The position numbers were made by a program, and so were the translations under genes. 64,000 nucleotides of DNA, from NCBI GenBank assembly GCA_037074765.1, contig JBAMDO010000175.1, forward strand, positions 55,040 through 119,039. Direction: 5' to 3'. This document shows, in pieces, positions 47,898-59,903 of the stretch (position 1 is the first letter of the stretch; the number at the start of each line of letters is the position of its first letter). The DNA comes from Mansonella perstans. Taxonomy: Eukaryota; Nematoda; Chromadorea; Rhabditida; Onchocercidae. The notes under the pieces are model-generated. The model searched no databases and was not told the origin of the DNA. It was given only the letters and a program-made list of their open reading frames with translations.

Positions 47898-50449
47898 ATG
47901 TTTTCATCGATATGTAATGGTATAATATCAGGTAGTAATAAAGGAGTATTAGGACATCCGGAATTCTGCTTCTTGCTTTCATCGATCTATAGCTTACAAC
48001 AGTATCGAGGTACGAAAATACTAGTAGTTTTAAATAATTCAATTATAAAAAGAAAGTGAAGTTATTTTTTTTCGGAAGAGAGAAAAAGCTGAAAGCATTT
48101 TGGATTTGTTATTTTCATTATGTTTTTATATTAAGTTTTATATTCCTTTGTAAATTTTTTTTTTTTTTTTTTAATTATTATATGCATTTGCATTACGTTT
48201 CACTTTATTTCCTTCTTCCAACCTTATCACATCGTTTGAAATGAAGAATTTAAAAAATTGTTACAGATAGTTTTTCTGAAGCAGTAAATTTTCAGCAGTG
48301 ACTTTAGAAATTGATCTGTGCATTGATTGTTATCGATTTTGATGGCACTACATCTTCTGATTTGCAGGACGTAAACGTAATCTTAAACGTGCGCTTACCA
48401 AGCAGGAACGGCAGGAAAGGCGGATGAAACGGGAAGCAAAAGAAGCGGAACGGAAAAAGTATACCTTCATGCAAAGGATTCAAATCTCACGATTAAAAAA
48501 CATGTAAAGTTTTTTATCTTTTTTTCCCGGCTTTCTTAAAAACAGTTGAATTCAAATAAAAGGAAGTTATTAAAGAAAAAATCTGGTTGTTTTCTCAGGA
48601 CTTCCATTTCGGAGCAATTTCCTGGTCGCTTGAATCCAGCGACGGAAGCACATTTACCAGATAAGCCAACGACAAATATTTTTATCCGAAGTGCCTACAA
48701 AACTCAATATTACTCAGTTTCAGAAGCATTACAAATGCATAGGTTGGCGAAATAATCCAAATCAAATTAATCACAGTTAATTATTGAGTTGTAATTCTTT
48801 CAAGCCACTTGTACGTCACCGTGTTTGCTTATGCCCAGGTTTTAAATTGTCCAAAATTTAAATAAAAGTTTCAATATCGTTACTAGTTAAGAGGATGGGA
48901 TACGTTATCTTTTTTATTTCGTTGTTTTTTCTTTTTTTTTTGACTTTTTTATTTCGATAGATTAAGTTTTATACGGTTACTGAAGAAATTCTTTTACTGT
49001 TTGTTATACTGTTTTTTTTGCAAAGTCACGAAATATTAACTTTCTATAGCAATAATTTTATTGTTCAAATAAAATACTCATAATGTATTAATTTCTTGAT
49101 AAATTGATAGGGAAATGCAGCAGCCGTCCATTTACAACAATCCTAATGCTCGTGTTCGTCTGCGTATGGAACTTAATATGACGACGGAAAAGAAGGTTCA
49201 TTTTGAATATTTTGAATCTGCATATTTTGTCATAGTTTTATCTCTTTTTTCTCATTTCGAGCAATATGTCAAAATTTTCTTTCAAGACCAAAATGGTTGC
49301 CGATCTAGATGAGTTGGTGCCAATTCCTTATCCATTCAAACATAACGAGAAGAGGACTATATTGGCATTTGCATATGATGAACATAATCGGAATGCAGCT
49401 ATTGAAGCTGGTGCTGAAATCGCACTTGGTCCTGATATGATTAAAAAGGTTTGAGAATAAAACATAGTATTTTAACTTGAACTTGTTTACTTTCAACTGA
49501 TTTTTTAGATTATCAAAGGAATGTTCCGAATTGATGACTATGATTTTTGCGTTGCACATACTGATATGGCTTCCAGTATTCTTCCCTTACGAGGAATTTT
49601 AAGATCACGTTTTCCAAATAAAATTAATGGTATGTTTAAAGTTAACATTATCCTAACTGTTAATCAGAGAACTATAACTGATTATCCTTATTTTTTATCA
49701 GTTCTGCATTTTTTATTGACAAGTTCAAACGCATTCTAGTTTTTTAATTCAGAACATTCTTCTGATTATTTCTAATAACTATCTCCAATTCAGATTGTTC
49801 AAATAACTGATAACTTTTTACTCCTTAATTTATGTTGCATAGAGCGTCTTTTCTCAGGTGGTCTTGGTGATGACTTTCAAGAAATCATCGACAAATTCAA
49901 GAATGGTGTTAAATTAAGGATTCGCGGCGATCCAATTATGCCTATTTGGGGTCTTTGCGATACTGTCGTAGGACGGGTATGTTCAGTTGCTTCGCTGTAT
50001 TAATCTTGAAAACAATTTAGAGTGAAATCCATCTAAAACAATTGTTAAAAGAGTATTAAAATGGCTAATATTAGCGTGCTAGCTCGACTTTGACATATTC
50101 AAACTAACAGACTTCCAAATGGAAGTTGAATCTAATGGAGCCCTTTTTATCAATTTCAGTTAACAATGAATGACAATGAATTGGAAGCAAATATTACAGC
50201 TGTTATTAAGGCTTTATGTAAACATCGAAATCCTGCTCTAGGTAAGCAAACTTTTGTACTTTAAATGGTTTTTCCATTTCACATGTGATTAATTCTTCAA
50301 TCTCTTCAAGAGTAGTTGCAATTAGATACAAATGTGAAAATACATATGGATATCATTCGACAATTGCTTAGTTGTGCAACAACTATCTATTTAATTCCAT
50401 TTCTCAAAGATAATAACTTCGCAGCCTCAAACCACTCATTTATGCATAT

Positions 50450-50484
<35 letters not shown>

Positions 50485-50783
50485 CAAGTATCTGTTCTTT
50501 AGGACCATTCATTAATCGCGCATTGCTCATGGTTATACCTGGTGACGCTCATTTTGCTCTTAATGTCAGTCCATATTTACCGATCCCAACAGAACAAGAA
50601 ATAGAAAAAGTATGCGATTTCATGTTTTGCTCGAATTCAAATTTTATTTTTTCCCTTTGCAACTATAACGATTACTTATCATCTTATTTCCAGATCGAAA
50701 AACGAACGAAAAAAAAGAAAAAAGAGCCAGAATTTACGAAGGTTGATAATTCCGAGACTTCATCATCTATTGCTAAAGTTTAA
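47898..50783 (+). CDS. mrpl-1: Mitochondrial large-subunit ribosomal protein L1 (uL1m)
   Basis: L1 forms the mobile stalk of the mitochondrial ribosome near the E site. Ten in-phase exons: 47898-48009, 48368-48503, 48599-48742, 49111-49195, 49287-49448, 49509-49629, 49843-49976, 50160-50241, 50503-50609, 50694-50783, giving about 390 residues. The N-terminus is Ser/Ile-rich and then strongly basic (GRKRNLKRALTKQERQERRM), fitting a mitochondrial presequence plus extension. Conserved blocks follow: LPDKPTTNIFIRSAYKTQYY, RLRMELNMTTEKK, VPIPYPFKHNEKRTILAFAY, AGAEIALG, FKNGVKLRIRGDP and ALGPFINRALLMV. A nematode-specific Lys-rich tail (RTKKKKKEPEF) ends the protein. The intron before exon 9 contains an (AT)n run at 50444-50484. 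Human MRPL1 is about 325 residues, so this one is longer at both ends. Confidence 0.93.
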
Positions 50784-51439
50784 CATGGTACAGTCTCTCA
50801 TAGTCTCCGCAAACTTTTTGTGTAAATTTGTTGCGTTTAATTATTTCTCATACATTGCTCCACCACTGCTTTACAATGGTCTTCCTTTTCACTCATAATT
50901 CAGCCATTACTTCAATCACATTTCATATAGTCCAATATGCTTGATAGGGAGTTTATAAAAATGTCTAAAAAAGCTGTCCACTCACAAAGTATACCCTCCT
51001 TTAATTTATGAGCCATAAGAAAAAGTGCAAATATCTGAATGCCTGCACACATTTGAATGAATCTTTCCTCAATAAAATCATCCCTTTAACATCAGATAAA
51101 TCCCTTCATTAATATAAGTTTGACTGTGTAGAAGGAAAACGACATAACAAAGTAAACAATTAACAATTAGCGAGAAAGCGCTCTTTAAATTTGCATTCAT
51201 CAACAATTTATCGGCTATAGGAGAATTTCGTTCTTAACAGGATACGAACAGTGTTCGATCGATTGGAATTATTTATGGCCTATTCCATTAAAATCAATGG
51301 GAAAGGGTACATCTCTTTATAAGGCTTTAGTGTATTTTGAAGGATATATTGTAAACACCAATGAATTCAAGGAAATCATTAGGATTTACAAATTCGCAAT
51401 TAAGACTACTCTAATTTAACAATCTTTTTACAATTTCAG

Positions 51440-51514
51440 AAATATGGTTCGGTCAAATTAAAGGGACCGAAGGATGACTTATTAAAGACATACAAAATTG
51501 GTGCTCCAGCTTAA
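51440..51514 (+). other. Candidate alternative 3' exon downstream of mrpl-1
   Basis: After a good CAATTTCAG acceptor, 24 codons read KYGSVKLKGPKDDLLKTYKI then GAPA and a stop. Exon 9 of mrpl-1 ends in phase 0 and this exon starts in phase 0, so it could replace the Lys-rich tail. It could equally belong to an unknown gene or be chance. Confidence 0.25.
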
Positions 51515-51833
51515 CATTTTGCAAGAGCACTTGCTGCACAAGGAATAGTTAGTGGGAAGAGACTTAACTATAAAACTGTCCGTAAATGACAAGCAATCCA
51601 CAGTTTAAAAAAACAAGCTTCCCATATAATTTAATTTAACCTTACCAGTTCAAAATGAGGGATATTTAATATTCCGAAAATGGGAAGCCAACAAAAAATT
51701 GAAATACTATCTCCCCTAACAAACTGTTAATACCATCAAAAAGAATAAAAGCGAAAAATAATCCTAAAAGTTCTCCCGACATATGTAGATATATAAATCA
51801 ACACTGAAATGAATATTAATTATCAATGTACGC

Positions 51834-54800
51834 TCATTCCACAACCTTGAGCACTTTGCCAATAGCTATCGTTTTGCCTTCATCACGTAATGTAAAGCGT
51901 CCCATTTGTGGGAAGTTTTTGAATGCTTCAATACAAAATGATTCCGAACTTTCCAACCGCATTATACACTTTTCATCTTGCTTTACGAATCGTGCTCTCA
52001 CCTTATTTCCTGTTTTCTTGTCAATTGTACAAATTACTGCCTATAAATAAGATGAATTACCAAAGTCATGTAGAAAGGTTGCAGTAATTAATATTATTGT
52101 GAAGCTCATTCCACAAGATAAATAGTTCTTTCTGAATGAATATTCTCAAGTGGAAGGTACATTTGCCAGTCAGACATAATCCAGATTTCCAGAAATATAA
52201 ATAAATGCTCATTTAGTGGTTAGTTACATAATGCTCGTTCTTGCGATCAATGTGACTTCATATAGTCCTTCAGGAAGAAATTAAAAATGCAAGTCTTTAA
52301 AAGATCAACCTATAAATTAAATTTCAAACACTTGCACAACACAAATAATCACAATTTCCTTTCAGTATAAAAACTCTCAAGTAGTTTAAATAACTGTACC
52401 GACGAAACAAACCTTAACGACAACTTCTTCAGTTGCTGATTGGATATGCAGCACACAAGAATAGCCAGAAGCGATTATTGATTTATGATCCAAAATAACT
52501 ACCTAAAAAAATGGAAAGTACCATCGATTCAGTAAAATCAGATATTGACGATTACTTCACCAAATAAAAAAAGAGATCTACAAAATCTGTCCCACGGAGC
52601 AAAATTCTTACTTCAGCATCAAAAACTCGCCCCACATGACAGAGTGAATCCGGAGAACACAGCACAAAACCAGACAAAATGTCGTTATCTTCAATCCCCT
52701 TCAACTTCAGTTTTACATTGTCGCCGGAAACCACTTTGTCAACATCCACATCATCTGACCACAGTTGAATTACTTGAATGCTTGTCTAAAAGTTTTTAGC
52801 GATAACTAATTGTGCAACTTTGCAAACATTCCTCTTTGAAAATGTAAAAAATGCGCCATTAGGTTGAGAGTTTAATAAACTAACCCTATTTGGCATGACT
52901 GTTAACGTTTGGCCCTTAACAACAATACCTGATTCCACTTTTCCGATAATTATGGTGCCCATATCCTGAAATGATAAGTGTTCCACTGTTAATTCTAGAA
53001 ACTTGACAAAACATATTCAACTTCGGTAAACTGAATAATGAATAACGAGACATACACTTACACTGTATTTATCAGCAATGATGACGCGTACTGGTCCTTC
53101 ATAATCGCGACTAATTGATGGCAACATGGTGTCAATATACTCAATGAAGCAAGGACCACTGTAAACATTAACGTCTCGGAAACATTTTGAAGATTTATAT
53201 ATTCCAGCTCACTAACAGCACAATAGCAATGCTTAGAAGCTTCCGAACTACAGAACTACAAAACTACAGATTTGAGACAAAAATCTCACAAAAATATTAC
53301 AAAGAAGAAATTACTGATGGTATAATTCCGAATGCCTCCACAAAAACTTAGCATAACTTACATGTACCAAGAACCGAATTCAGAACTTGGCCGCTCCTTC
53401 AGAAATGCTCCCGTAAGCCCCGAAACTGGAATGTATATAATATCCGTTTTCGGATTGAAACCACATTTCCGCAAATAAGGCGTAAGTTTGTTTTGAATTT
53501 CTTTATATCTGCAATGAAAAGAAATTCATATTTTAAAGACTCAAATAAAAGGAGTTTTTCACACTGTTGAGCCCACCTTTCCTCATCCCAATTGACCGTT
53601 GGATCATCCATTTTATTGACCAGCACAACAAGATACTTCACACCAGTAGTTTTGACCAACATTGCATGTTCACGCGTTTGTCCACCTCGATCGAAACCAG
53701 TTTCAAATTCGCCTTTCCGCGCGCTGATGACCTAAAAGCGACAGATTAACTGAGATGAAAAAAAATATAGTTTCAAAATGATATAATCAGCTCAACGTCG
53801 GAAAACAATGAAAAGCATTAGAGCGAGCAAAGGAAAGATTCCACAGCGTTTCATTTCATACATTCCCATGGAACACAATAAATCTAAATTACTTAAGTAT
53901 ATTTTTCCTCTCCCTCACATAAAAAAAGAATAAAAGACAAACGCTAATTAACTAACCAGCACAGCCAGATCAGCCTGTGTCGCTCCGCTGATCATATTCG
54001 GAACAAATGATTTGTGTCCAGGTGCATCCAGAATTGTAAAATGTTTCTTATCAGTTTCAAAAAATGCGCGCCCACACTCAACGGTTTTGCCTTTTTCACG
54101 TTCTTCATCATTTGTATCCAATGCCCATGATAGATACCGAAAATATAAGATGGACAAACTCTACCACGGATCGAGTTTGTTCGCCGCGTTTATACTACGT
54201 TATAAATTTCCTACTCTCACTTTCAATCAGACATCTTTTTCATAATATTCACGAATGGCTGCTATTCTAGTTTCAGAATATTCTATTCTCACAGATGCTG
54301 CAATGAACGACAGGAAATTTGTATAACCAACACAGAAATAAAAAACCTTATTTGTTCTCATCTAGTCTAAAACACGAAAAACCGAAAAATTTTCACCAAA
54401 AGCCTAATCATTAAGGACAAACCAGGATTCTCTTCCCTTATCCTTCGCCTCTCGTTCATATTTTTCCAATGTACGCTTATCTACCATTCCCGTAAGATAC
54501 ATTAGATGTCCACCAATTGTAGATTTACCAGCATCAACATGTCCAATGAAAACCATGTTGACATGCTCCTTTCGACTGCTGTCTTCAAACATAGTGAGAA
54601 TCAAAATCTGTGACTTTCTGTTCAGGCCTGATAACTACTGTATAACTCAAGTTAAGTCACGTCTTCATATATTTGACTAATTCGATTAATTTATTAATAC
54701 AAGTAAATGCTAACAAACCGTCTATGTAAGCCGCTTGCTTGAATTTCATAGGTAATGATGTATCTCCATCATCTACTTCCCTCGTAACCGGTAAACTGTT

Positions 54801-55838
54801 TGTTTTGCCTACAGTATTTTCTGGTTTCACGATTTCCAAATCTGTGGGTTTAACCAGTTCCTGTTCCTTCTGAATGTATTACTACTTTTATTGTCAGTAA
54901 ACAAAACCAATGAAAAGCAGATCTTTTAAGAAAGTTTCCTAAGTTTTTCTATAACAAAAAGAGAGGAAAGAGATTTTTTCATAATTAGTTTAGATTGTGA
55001 AAAAAATCTCGTGAAAAAAAAAAATGAAGAAAGGATGCTAAAAACACAAACGCTTAAAGTGGTAAGAGAAGAAAATAATTACCTCTGCGGATGAGGAAGA
55101 ATCATTTTTCATTTTTTCTTCTTTTACAGTTTCCTCCTCTGTTTTCGTCATTTCTTCTTTTTCATCTACTTCGTCATCCCAAGCTATAAAAACCATTCAG
55201 CATGAGCAATTAAAAAATAATGTGTTTCATGTCTAACTGCTAGCTGACGCAATGGCTTAAGTTCATTTGTCAATAGACTCTATGACAATTACCATTCCTT
55301 CTTAATCACAGGACCAATTCATTTCAAATGTTTATTTCCATAAAAATCGTTAGGTTTTGATTTAGCTTTTGCTATCAAATCAAAACTGGAAGGAGCTGAA
55401 GAGTAAAAAAGAACAGCATGAAAGAAGGATTCATCATATCTGATGAGGTATCCAGTTCAGCAAAATTTTAAATGGATACAGCTAACCATCAACGGGCGAT
55501 TGTTGTTGCTGTTGTTCCGGAAGTAACAAAAGTGGTACAGGTGGTGCATTTGGTCGCATCTCTGCGGAAGGTGTAGCAATCGCTTGATGACGGTACATTA
55601 CGTTATCAATCAATCCTGGTTCTATATGCTGTGATGCATTGTTTGGCCTCATTTGACCATACTGCTGGTACATCGGATAAGATCTCTGGTTAGTAGATGA
55701 TGGTAGATGATGGAACATTGGGGTAGGTTGTGACGTTAAAACGTATGGTTGTCCAGGGATGAATGGACGAGCTGCTGCATTTGGTATGAATGTTTGGGCA
55801 TTAGGATTTAAGCCACGGCGAGAACGTTCATCGGCCAT
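51834..55838 (-). CDS. erfa-3: Eukaryotic release factor 3 (GSPT/SUP35 GTPase)
   Basis: eRF3 with eRF1 ends translation at stop codons in the cytoplasm. Twelve minus-strand exons: 55838-55487, 55183-55083, 54869-54719, 54582-54423, 54137-53957, 53731-53577, 53508-53362, 53158-53062, 52965-52885, 52785-52612, 52502-52413, 52040-51834, giving about 631 residues. The N-domain has two overlapping PAM2-like motifs ([10 protein letters not shown] at 10-19, then ARPFIPG) for poly(A)-binding protein, Gln/Pro-rich sequence and an acidic segment. The EF-Tu-like core shows G1 GHVDAGKST, switch [11 protein letters not shown]4 NKMD, G5 SGL, then barrel domains with GFVLCSP and the terminal [19 protein letters not shown]. 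Exon 5 must begin at 54137 to give the conserved ESWYLSWALD, yet its acceptor reads TATTTTCG, not TTTCAG (see findings). All other junctions are canonical. Confidence 0.95.
54136..54147 (-). other. Non-canonical 3' splice site in eRF3 intron 4
   Basis: Coding-strand sequence at the required junction is TTATATTTTCG, then GTATCTATC. No AG precedes exon 5 at the conserved position. The nearest upstream AG (GGTAGAG, about 54160) would keep frame but insert eight residues (CLSILYFR for W) into the conserved switch I neighbourhood. Confidence 0.7.
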
Positions 55839-57068
55839 TATTTTGGTTTATTTTTACCTTCTATCAGCAAGAAAGTTTCTGTAGATTACAACAGAAAAAC
55901 CTGAAAAGTAAAAAAGATTGAAGAAATTAAAAAATCTAGAATTAGTCTCGTGAAAAAAAAACCAAAAGATAGATTAAATGCAAGGGAATTGATAAAGAAT
56001 GTAATAAGAAGTGCGAAATGTATGTTATAATTAAAAAAATCGATAACAATCAGCCAATTAAATCAATTACTATGTTATCAATGAAGTAGTAATATATTAT
56101 TCCATGTATAAATACATTCGTTACATTTTTTGTCACCTTATACATTTTATCTACGCGGTTGACTATTGGAATTGATAAAGTTTGTCATTTTGTCTACGCC
56201 AAAAGAAATTAAGCGTCTCTCAAATGAAGCATAAATAGAATACGTACTAAATAATCCAAACACTGTATCAACCCCAATCCTGGTCTCGTTGAAGAGATAA
56301 AATATATCATTATGTCACTACAGAGCGAACGCAGTGAAAACTGCTAAACCTAGTGATAGAATTTTCGGAACGATTCAAATTTAATTTTGCACCAAGAAAT
56401 AAGCATTTAATTGCTTTTAGGATTGATTTTGTCATTAATTTTATACATTTTGGAACACAATAGTCTATAGAAAAATCAAAGAAGAATACTCTATGGAGAG
56501 GTCAAAGTAGTAGTAGTAACCAACACTTTATGGAGAGGTCAAGGTAATGGTAGTAACAGCACTATGAATAATCCTATATTGTGTGCGTATTTATATATAA
56601 ACTAGTAATTGTTAATCAATAATCTGTGGACTATGGAGGTCAGCAAGGGGAGTGGTCAGCAAGGGTAATAGCGTTCTGTATAGAAATCAGGCAAAGGCTA
56701 ATTTCTTTTTTTTTAAAAAACTATCAATATTTTCTAAAAAATCTAAAACTAATCAAGTCTAAAAGATCTAGATGCTGTAATGCTGCTACACGTGATGCTA
56801 CACGTGATGCTACTCGTGTGGTGCCATACGGATTTAACGTATGTACATAAAAAGTATATAAAGTACTTATTGTAGGAAAAACCAAAATAACTATACTGCA
56901 AAATGTTTGGCACAAGTCAGCTCATATTATGCTATGATTATTTTTGTGAGACATGGAAACTGCAAAATGACATGATTTATTACTAATAATGATTTATTAC
57001 TTTGTTTTTAAAGTTTAAAAAAAAAAAGTGTTTCCTATGAATATTGTTAATCATTTGGTCTAGGGAGG
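55839..57068. other. Intergenic upstream of eRF3
   Basis: A TTTTCAG about 55 bases upstream of the eRF3 ATG (near 55903 on the minus strand) is a possible leader acceptor. Farther up are small direct repeats: TATGGAGAGGTCAA twice (56491-56545), GGTCAGCAAGG twice (56638-56667) and GATGCTACACGT about three times (56770-56820). No gene is supported. The 74-codon frame over 56626-56850 is made largely of these repeats. Confidence 0.5.
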
Positions 57069-57501
57069 TTGTTGAGGTGTGGCATATCATTTTGTTTTCT
57101 GTGGGTCACGTGGTCACGTCCATTTTTGTAAACAGATACGATTAATGGTATTATAATAAATAAACACTGTCTTTTTATTTGTCAATTCCTTTGAACAAGT
57201 CATCCCATATAAAGCCGCTCTAATTTTACTCTTACTATCAACATTAGCCTTCGCCTTGATTCAACGTTCAAAAACTTCATTTTTGTTATCATCTCGTTCT
57301 TTCGTTTACCTCCTTAATGCTGAATTTTGACTTTTTATATAAATACTTGCACATTTCGCACGTCATTCTGTTATAATAATTAGTATTATTTCATACGTCG
57401 TTCTATTATAATTTGGGTCTGGGCAGTAATAAAAATAACTAGCTGTACATTTCAACTCCAGAAACATTCTTTTTGACAACCAACAAAGCTTTTCACGAGC
57501 A
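57069..57501 (+). repeat. Putative BEL/Pao LTR adjoining a primer-binding-like site
   Basis: The right edge is well placed: ...TTTTCACGAGCA at 57501 is followed by TTAATTTTTGGTGCCCAAAG, resembling the post-LTR sequence of the other BEL element. The left edge (TGTTGAGGTGTGG near 57069) is a guess. A TATA-like CCCATATAAAGCC occurs at 57208-57220, where an LTR promoter could lie. Confidence 0.45.
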
Positions 57502-57609
57502 TTAATTTTTGGTGCCCAAAGTGAGGTATAAACTCACGGCCTTCAGATTATGAGACTGATGACTTAGAGCAATCAAGGAGTCGTCTAGAAAAAAAAAATG
57601 TGAAACATG

Positions 57610-57865
57610 GAAAATGAATTTGCTATTTACTTACCAAATCATGATCATATTATTGAACTTACTATTCAGCATAAGGAACTGTACCATTGCAAGAGTTGGG
57701 CACACGTTATGTGAATTAAAGCAAAGGTTTTGGATACCAATTAGCAAATCTGCAGTAAAACGAGTTATAAATGGATGCATGGATTGCAAACGATGGCTAA
57801 ACCATTGAAACTACCGACGGTGCCAAGCCTATCGGAGTCCCGTACCGTACCTACCAGAGTTCTGT
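57610..57865 (+). pseudogene. BEL/Pao integrase zinc-binding fragment
   Basis: Frame pieces read AIYLPNHDHIIELTIQHKEL, then after a frame change VGHTLCELKQRFWIPISKSA, VKRVINGCMDCKRW, and after a second change AKPLKLPTVPSLSESRTVPT followed by a stop. This is the H2C2 zinc-binding region and linker of BEL integrase. It lies only about 110 bp from the LTR/primer site, so gag through RNase H has been deleted. Confidence 0.8.
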
Positions 57866-58436
57866 AAACTTTGGATTGAAATCAAGATAATTTTGTCGCG
57901 AAATTCATAACGCGAAAATTCCAATAGGTTTAAATCTAATTGTATTAATGTCTTTTACGAGCCATCTAATTAATTTCGTAATGTTTAGATTTATCTCCTA
58001 TCTCTTTGTTGTAGTCTAACCTCACATCCAATTATAAGCTGTCAAAACTCTTTCCTATCATAAACTAACAAAGAGGCAGCTGCAGTAACATATTATTAAA
58101 CAAAGTTGTTTGATGATTATTATGCTTACATGCAATGTATTGTACCTTTTCAATCAAGCTTGTCTTTACAAAGGATTTCGTTTTTTATGGTCTTTAGTTT
58201 CTTGTAACTCAGCTCATTTGTGCTAGCTTTTCTCCGCCTACAATACTCAGTTACTACTATTGAAACCATCAATCATCCCACAATGACCATTTTTGGAATC
58301 TATTCACATCAACGGCTACTGGTTCTGTTCTCCTCATCATTACCATTTTTATTATATTAATTTTACCATTAAATATGCGTAGTATATAATTGTTACATTA
58401 TTCTCGCGTTATCCAATTATTCTAATAAAAGGTTTC

Positions 58437-58553
58437 ATTACCCAAGTTTGAGGTGCGAACACAACTCAACTCAACGCAGCTCAACTCAACACAACAGTTT
58501 AATTAACTAAGTTTGAGATTCGACTGTGCCACGTAACAAAAACTTTCCCGACA
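58437..58553 (-). mobile_element. BEL/Pao-type LTR fragment, inverted
   Basis: The reverse complement starts TGTCGGGAAAG at 58553 and matches 25449-25570, including TCTCAAACTT and ACTTGGGTAATGAAACC. Inside are short CAACTCAAC tandem units. It points opposite to the neighbouring integrase fragment, so the two are probably from different insertions. Confidence 0.6.
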
Positions 58554-59022
58554 GAAGTGATTCAGTAGTCTCTGTTAAACTGTAGTCCACTAATTTCATT
58601 CAATAAGTCCTGTTCCATCCATTTTTACAAAAAATGTCAGTTCGAAAATTTTAGGTTTCATAAATGTAACAATTTTCCCAACAAAATTATCTATTAGACT
58701 CTTTGGCTATGCAATTTGTGCAAAGTTTGCTTTCAACGATTGGATCTACTCGATTAAGTGGGAGATGAGGATAACATATCAGCAATGAATGTTCGACTGT
58801 TCTCTTTTTACTGGAAGAAAATTTTCCATTTTTCAGAATTGGCAGAGGAATTACTGTCATCGATATGTATTTTAACTATTTCTTCTTCTTCGTTCTACAA
58901 CTTGGCAACACTCAAATTACCGTAAGTTCATTTGATGTTAAAACAAAAATAAACAGCATTGCGATATTTCGGGGACTTCAAAATTTTGATGGAGTGTGAG
59001 ATTGATAATTTCTATCATTTGA

Positions 59023-59903
59023 GGAAGCACAACCGGAACAAACAGAGTCGCTGGTTTATCAGTGCCAAAAAAACATATTGAAACGCTAAGTTTACCAGCG
59101 CATGCAGTAACTGAGAAACAAATATTACTGTCAAGAAAGGTCTTATCATCGGAAGAGATAAATGAAACAGCGATGGTTTCGAACGAAATGAACTCAACAA
59201 GCCAAGAAATGAATGCTGAACAAAAAGGTACGAGGAAAAAGGCATGTAAGGTATGCCAAAAGGAAGTAAGAAATATAAACAGACACATGGAAACTCATAA
59301 AGATGCAAAGCCCTATTTTTGTTTGATATGCGACAAAATTTTTTTTTTCCAAGCAATTTGAAAACCCATGAGAGAATTCATACTGGTGTGAAGCCCTACT
59401 TTTGTTCAACATGCAACAAAAATTTTTCTCAGTTAAGCAATTTGCAAAGCCATAAGAGAATTCATACTGGTGTGAAGCCCTTCCTTTGTAAGACATGCAA
59501 CAAAAGATTTTCTCAGCGAAACAGTTTGCAAGACCATGAGAGAACCCATACTGGTATGAAGCCCTACTTTTGTTCAACATGCAACAGAAATTTTTCTCAG
59601 TCAGGCACTTTGCAAAACCATAAGAGAACTCATGCTGGTGTGAAGCTCCATTCTTGTGTGATATGCAACAGAAATTTTTCTAGGCAAGGCAATTTGAAAA
59701 GCCATGAGAGAATTCATACTGGTGAGAAACCCTTTCCTTGTGTGACATGCAATAAATGTTTTTCTTTGCGAAGCAGCTTGAAAGCTCATAATAGAACTCA
59801 TAGTCGTGAGAAGCCGTTCAAGTGCGACATATGCAACAAAAATTTCTGTAGTTCATGGAATTTGAAAAATCATAAGATAAAAATTCATAAACAACGAGTA
59901 TGA
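59023..59903 (+). CDS. C2H2 zinc-finger protein, frameshifted in a poly-T run
   Basis: The protein carries one atypical short finger (CKVCQKEVRNINRHMETH) and seven canonical C2H2 fingers with TGxKP linkers, ending FKCDICNKNFCSSWNLKNH then a last His and stop at 59903. Tandem fingers of this kind bind DNA in the nucleus; the target is unknown. The first canonical finger is split: the frame from 59023 runs through YFCLICDKIFF to a stop at 59361, and the fingers continue in the next frame. One more T in the 10-T run at 59339-59348 would restore the exact C-x2-C-x12-H spacing. The first in-frame Met is at 59173, but the frame is open from 59023 with acceptor-like AG sites at 59022-59027, so an upstream exon is likely (an open frame at about 58853-58921 before a GTAAGT is one candidate). 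A candidate poly(A) signal AATAAA is at 60392. Confidence 0.75.

Noticed and set aside
50316..50783. Single 155-codon frame covering mrpl-1 exons 9 and 10
   Set aside because: It runs through two introns, including an (AT)n run; the conserved protein requires splicing at 50503-50609 and 50694.
59194..59580. 128-codon minus-strand frame under the zinc-finger gene, with repeated Ser/His/Gln/Tyr-rich units
   Set aside because: It is the antisense shadow of tandem C2H2 fingers, whose periodicity makes long antisense frames.
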